DNA of 36,023 bases, from positions 1 through 36,023 of the forward strand of contig NZ_LMMZ01000013.1 in assembly GCF_001422885.1 (NCBI RefSeq). Reading direction: 5' to 3'. Made by a program: the position numbers and the translations under genes. The DNA comes from Methylobacterium sp. Leaf104 (lineage in GTDB: Bacteria; Pseudomonadota; Alphaproteobacteria; Rhizobiales; Beijerinckiaceae). Of the stretch, positions 33,563 to 36,023 are shown in pieces. Within the stretch, counting starts at the first letter, position 1. Every line of letters starts with the position of its first letter. Under the pieces are notes generated by a model. The model was given only the letters and a program-made list of their open reading frames with translations. It was not told the DNA's origin and searched no databases.

Positions 33563-35298
33563 GCACTCTCCTGCAGGGCGCCGGGGGCGGCCCGCTTGTC
33601 CATGGGAACCGAGGCCGGGCGCAGCACGCGCTTGAGGACCTCGTCCTTGGGCCCGAAGGCCTGGGCCCGGCCGTCGGACATCATCAGGATGAGGTCGACC
33701 GCGCCCAGGGCCGACGGCCGGTGGGCGATGACGACGCAGATGCCGCCGCGCCGCCGGACCCCGATGATCGCCTGGGTCAGGGCGTTCTCGCCCTCGGCGT
33801 CGAGATTGGCGTTGGGCTCGTCCAGGATGACGAGGAAGGGATCGCCGTAGAGCGCCCGGGCGAGGCCGACGCGCTGGCGCTGGCCGGCGGAGAGGCCGGC
33901 GCCGCCCTCGCCGATGCGGGTGTCGTAGCCCTCCGACAGGCGCAGGATCAGCTCGTGCACGCCCGCCGCGCGCGCGGCCGCGATCACCGCGTCGGACGGT
34001 GCCTGCGGATCGAAGCGGGCGATGTTCTCCGCCACGGTGCCGGCGAACAGCTCGACCTCCTGGGGCAGGAAGCCGATATGGGGGCCGAGATCGTCGGCCG
34101 ACCACTGGTCGAGGGCGGCGCCGTCGAGGCGGACCTTGCCGCGCACGGCCGGCCAGACGCCCACGAGGGCACGCACCAGGCTCGACTTGCCCGAGGCCGA
34201 GGGGCCGATGATGCCGAGGCCCTGGCCGGCCTGGAGGGCGAAGCTGACGTCCTGGACCACGAGGCGCGGGGTGCCGGGCGGCGCGACGCTGATCCCTTCG
34301 ACCTGGAGCGCGCGGGCGGGGGCCGGCAGGGCGTGCGGCTGGGCGCCGGCCGGCATGCGGGCGAAGAGGTCCGACAGGCGGGACCAGGACTGGCGCGCCT
34401 GGACGAAGCCCTTCCAGTTGGCGATGGCGAGCTCGGCCGGGGCCAGGGCCCGGGCCACCAGGATCGACGAGGCGATGATGATGCCGGCGGAGGCCTGGCC
34501 GTTGATGACGAGGTAGGCGCCCAGCGCCAGCACCCCGGACTGGAGGGCGGTGCGGAACACCTTCGAGCCGGCGCCGTAGCCGCCGGCGATGTCGGAGGCG
34601 CGCTGCTGGGACTGCATGTAGTCGCGGTTGGCCAGGGCCCAGCGGGTGGCGAAGCGCCCCTGCATGCCCATGGCGGCGAGCACCTCGGCGTTGCGGCGGC
34701 CGGCCTCCGCGAGGCCGTTCCGGCGCAGGCCGTGGGCGGTGGCGGTCTGGGCCGGATGCTTGGTCGCCCGGTCGGTGAGGAAACCCAGGGTCGCGAGCAC
34801 GGCCGCCCCCACCAGGGCGGCGACGCCGATCAGGGGATGGAACAGGAAGCAGATCAGGAGGTAGATCGGCATCCAGGGCAGGTCGAAGAAGGCGGAGGGA
34901 CCCGATCCGCCGAGGAAGGCCCGCAGCTGGTCGAGGTCGCGCAGGGGCAGCAGGCCGTCACCGGGGGCCGCGCCCTTCAGGGGGGCGCGCACCACGATGT
35001 CGAACACCCGCCCGCTCAGGGATTCGTCGAGCGCCGCGCCGATGCGGGCGAGGACGCGCGAGCGCAGGGCCTCCAGCAGGCCCTGAAAGGCGTAGAGCAC
35101 GAGGGCGAGGATGCAGAGGCCGATCAGGGTGGGCACCGAGCGGCTCGGGATGACCCGGTCGTAGACCTCCAGCATGAAGAACGAGCCGGTGAGATAGAGC
35201 ACGTTCACGAGCCCGCTCATGGCGGCCACGCCGATGAACGCCGTGCGGCACTGCGCCAGTGCCGAGACCAGCTCGGCGGATTCCCGGGCCTTCGTCAC
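33559..35298 (-). CDS. Type I secretion ABC transporter/permease, PrtD family
   Basis: The 579-residue protein joins a six-helix transmembrane domain (about 20-310) to a nucleotide-binding domain. The latter has Walker A GPSASGKSS (about 364), signature LSAGQRQRVGLARAL (about 469), Walker B FLVILDEPNANLD and H-loop IAHRPS. Length and the short N-terminus without a C39 peptidase or CLD domain fit the PrtD group, which exports RTX or protease-like proteins with a C-terminal secretion signal. The start is GTG at 35298 with AGGAAG about 8 nt upstream. The adaptor gene follows with a 4-nt overlap. Substrate unknown. Confidence 0.93.
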   Translation of the reverse strand: MTKARESAELVSALAQCRTAFIGVAAMSGLVNVLYLTGSFFMLEVYDRVIPSRSVPTLIGLCILALVLYAFQGLLEALRSRVLARIGAALDESLSGRVFDIVVRAPLKGAAPGDGLLPLRDLDQLRAFLGGSGPSAFFDLPWMPIYLLICFLFHPLIGVAALVGAAVLATLGFLTDRATKHPAQTATAHGLRRNGLAEAGRRNAEVLAAMGMQGRFATRWALANRDYMQSQQRASDIAGGYGAGSKVFRTALQSGVLALGAYLVINGQASAGIIIASSILVARALAPAELAIANWKGFVQARQSWSRLSDLFARMPAGAQPHALPAPARALQVEGISVAPPGTPRLVVQDVSFALQAGQGLGIIGPSASGKSSLVRALVGVWPAVRGKVRLDGAALDQWSADDLGPHIGFLPQEVELFAGTVAENIARFDPQAPSDAVIAAARAAGVHELILRLSEGYDTRIGEGGAGLSAGQRQRVGLARALYGDPFLVILDEPNANLDAEGENALTQAIIGVRRRGGICVVIAHRPSALGAVDLILMMSDGRAQAFGPKDEVLKRVLRPASVPMDKRAAPGALQESA

Positions 35299-35760
35299 GA
35301 TCTGCTTCCTTCCCGGAGGGGCCGGCGCGGTCCGCCCCTCTCGACGACTGCAATGTGAGCGCGACGCTCGGGCCGAAGCAAGCGTTTCGGCACCGGCGGC
35401 CGAGGTCCCGCAGGTCTTGAGCCGCCCGGCCTCGGAACTCGTCCGGACCCGATTCTCGTGCCCGGGCGGTGGAGCGAGGCCGGACGAAGCACCGACGACG
35501 GCTTCGCTTCGGCGAGGCCGACGCGCATCCCACAGTCATGTGGCAACCGTGTGAAGATGTGGTGAATGGAATTCACCGTCCTGCCGCCGATCCGGTCCCG
35601 ACGGCGACCACGCCGTCGGCGGAGCCGCGCCGACGATCCCGGTGGATGGCCGGCGCGATGGACTCGTCTGTCCGCCGGCTCCGTGCCAGGTTGCCGGCGT
35701 CGAACGCATTCCGGCGTCGCAAGCGCGCGCCGCTGCGGCGGCCCTGCATGCGCGAGCGTC
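35299..35760. other. Gene-free region upstream of the secretion operon
   Basis: No gene is supported. A short inverted repeat GGTGAAT/ATTCACC (35561-35567, 35571-35577) is present, and a block near 35550-35577 loosely resembles the promoter-bearing block at 35762-35787. The promoter of the minus-strand secretion operon should lie here, but I cannot point to it. Confidence 0.5.
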
Positions 35761-35781
35761 GTAAAAATGTGATGTTGGGTG

Positions 35782-35810
35782 TTGACGGGCTCCGGCGGCG
35801 TCCGTATACC
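35782..35810 (+). promoter_or_regulatory. Probable ribosomal RNA operon promoter
   Basis: TTGACG (35782-35787) and TATACC (35805-35810) have an exact 17-bp spacer. An A-tract (GTAAAAATG) just upstream could act as an UP element, and the discriminator after -10 is GC-rich as in stringently controlled rRNA promoters. The boxA-like site 120 bp downstream supports this reading. Confidence 0.65.
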
Positions 35811-35816
35811 CCGGCT

Positions 35817-36023
35817 CATCGGCGGCGGCCAACGGGGTTGGCGGCACGTCGGCGCTTCTACAGAGAGATCATCGGATGGGGATCCGGCGCCAAGCTGGAT
35901 GACCACCTGTTTTCGTCCGTGGTCGTTTTGTGTTCTTTGACAAGTGAATCTGAGAAAGAGAAGCGTGGGCGGCGATTTTGCTCTTGCGGATCCCCTGTTG
36001 TGGGGGATTGTGAGACGATTGCT
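35817..36023 (+). other. Leader of a ribosomal RNA operon (16S gene beyond the window)
   Basis: TGTTCTTTGACA at 35931-35942 matches boxA (TGCTCTTTAACA) at ten of twelve bases, and GCGTGGGC at 35963-35970 resembles boxC. These antitermination sites occur between the rrn promoter and 16S rRNA. No 16S 5' sequence is reached, so the operon identity is an inference. Confidence 0.6.

Overview
The window is a high-GC (clearly above 65%), gene-dense chromosomal segment of an alphaproteobacterium, most likely of the Methylobacterium group. That placement is inferred from codon use, the small DUF6894-like proteins, the Tat-exported OpgD-type protein beside opgH, and a long bifunctional PutA without a DNA-binding domain. 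I see no phage, transposase, integrase or CRISPR array. Most of the window is ordinary core or accessory chromosome.

Layout. 1-1818 (minus): glmU followed by the 5' end of glmS, the UDP-GlcNAc precursor pathway. 2069-5802 (plus): a translationally coupled opgD/opgG-like and opgH pair for osmoregulated periplasmic glucans. 5856-5945: tRNA-Ser(UGA). 5946-9170: a sparse region with a small membrane protein, a ribosome-modulation-factor-like protein, a secreted protein of unknown function and an acyltransferase-3 membrane enzyme. 9408-12377: a DUF6894-like protein, a type IA topoisomerase with C-terminal repeats, and a 42-residue membrane peptide. 12733-16042: arginase, a GAF-GGDEF-PilZ diguanylate cyclase and two small unknowns. 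16333-20010: putA (proline to glutamate), preceded by an unusually structured leader. 20166-27690: a YhaO-like nuclease, a membrane M48 protease and a YhaN-like ATPase, all on the plus strand. 27713-29973: an OmpW-like outer-membrane protein and a membrane diguanylate cyclase. 30073-32121: an unknown membrane protein, a second DUF6894-like protein and a 42-residue ORF below the usual length cut-off. 32210-35298 (minus): the ATPase and adaptor of a type I secretion system. 35299-36023: a long non-coding region whose right end has a promoter, a boxA-like site and a leader that look like the start of a ribosomal RNA operon, with the 16S gene just outside the window.

How the genes fit together. 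Envelope functions recur: amino-sugar supply, periplasmic glucans, acylation, OmpW and type I secretion. Arginase and PutA fit arginine/proline catabolism (ornithine and proline to glutamate), although each seems separately transcribed. Two diguanylate cyclases, both with an intact inhibitory RxxD site, add c-di-GMP signalling. The best candidates for something not well described are the YhaO / M48 protease / YhaN arrangement, the overlapping inverted repeats ahead of putA, the 19-bp tandem repeat across the 3' end of the secretion adaptor gene, and the unlisted 42-residue ORF facing it.
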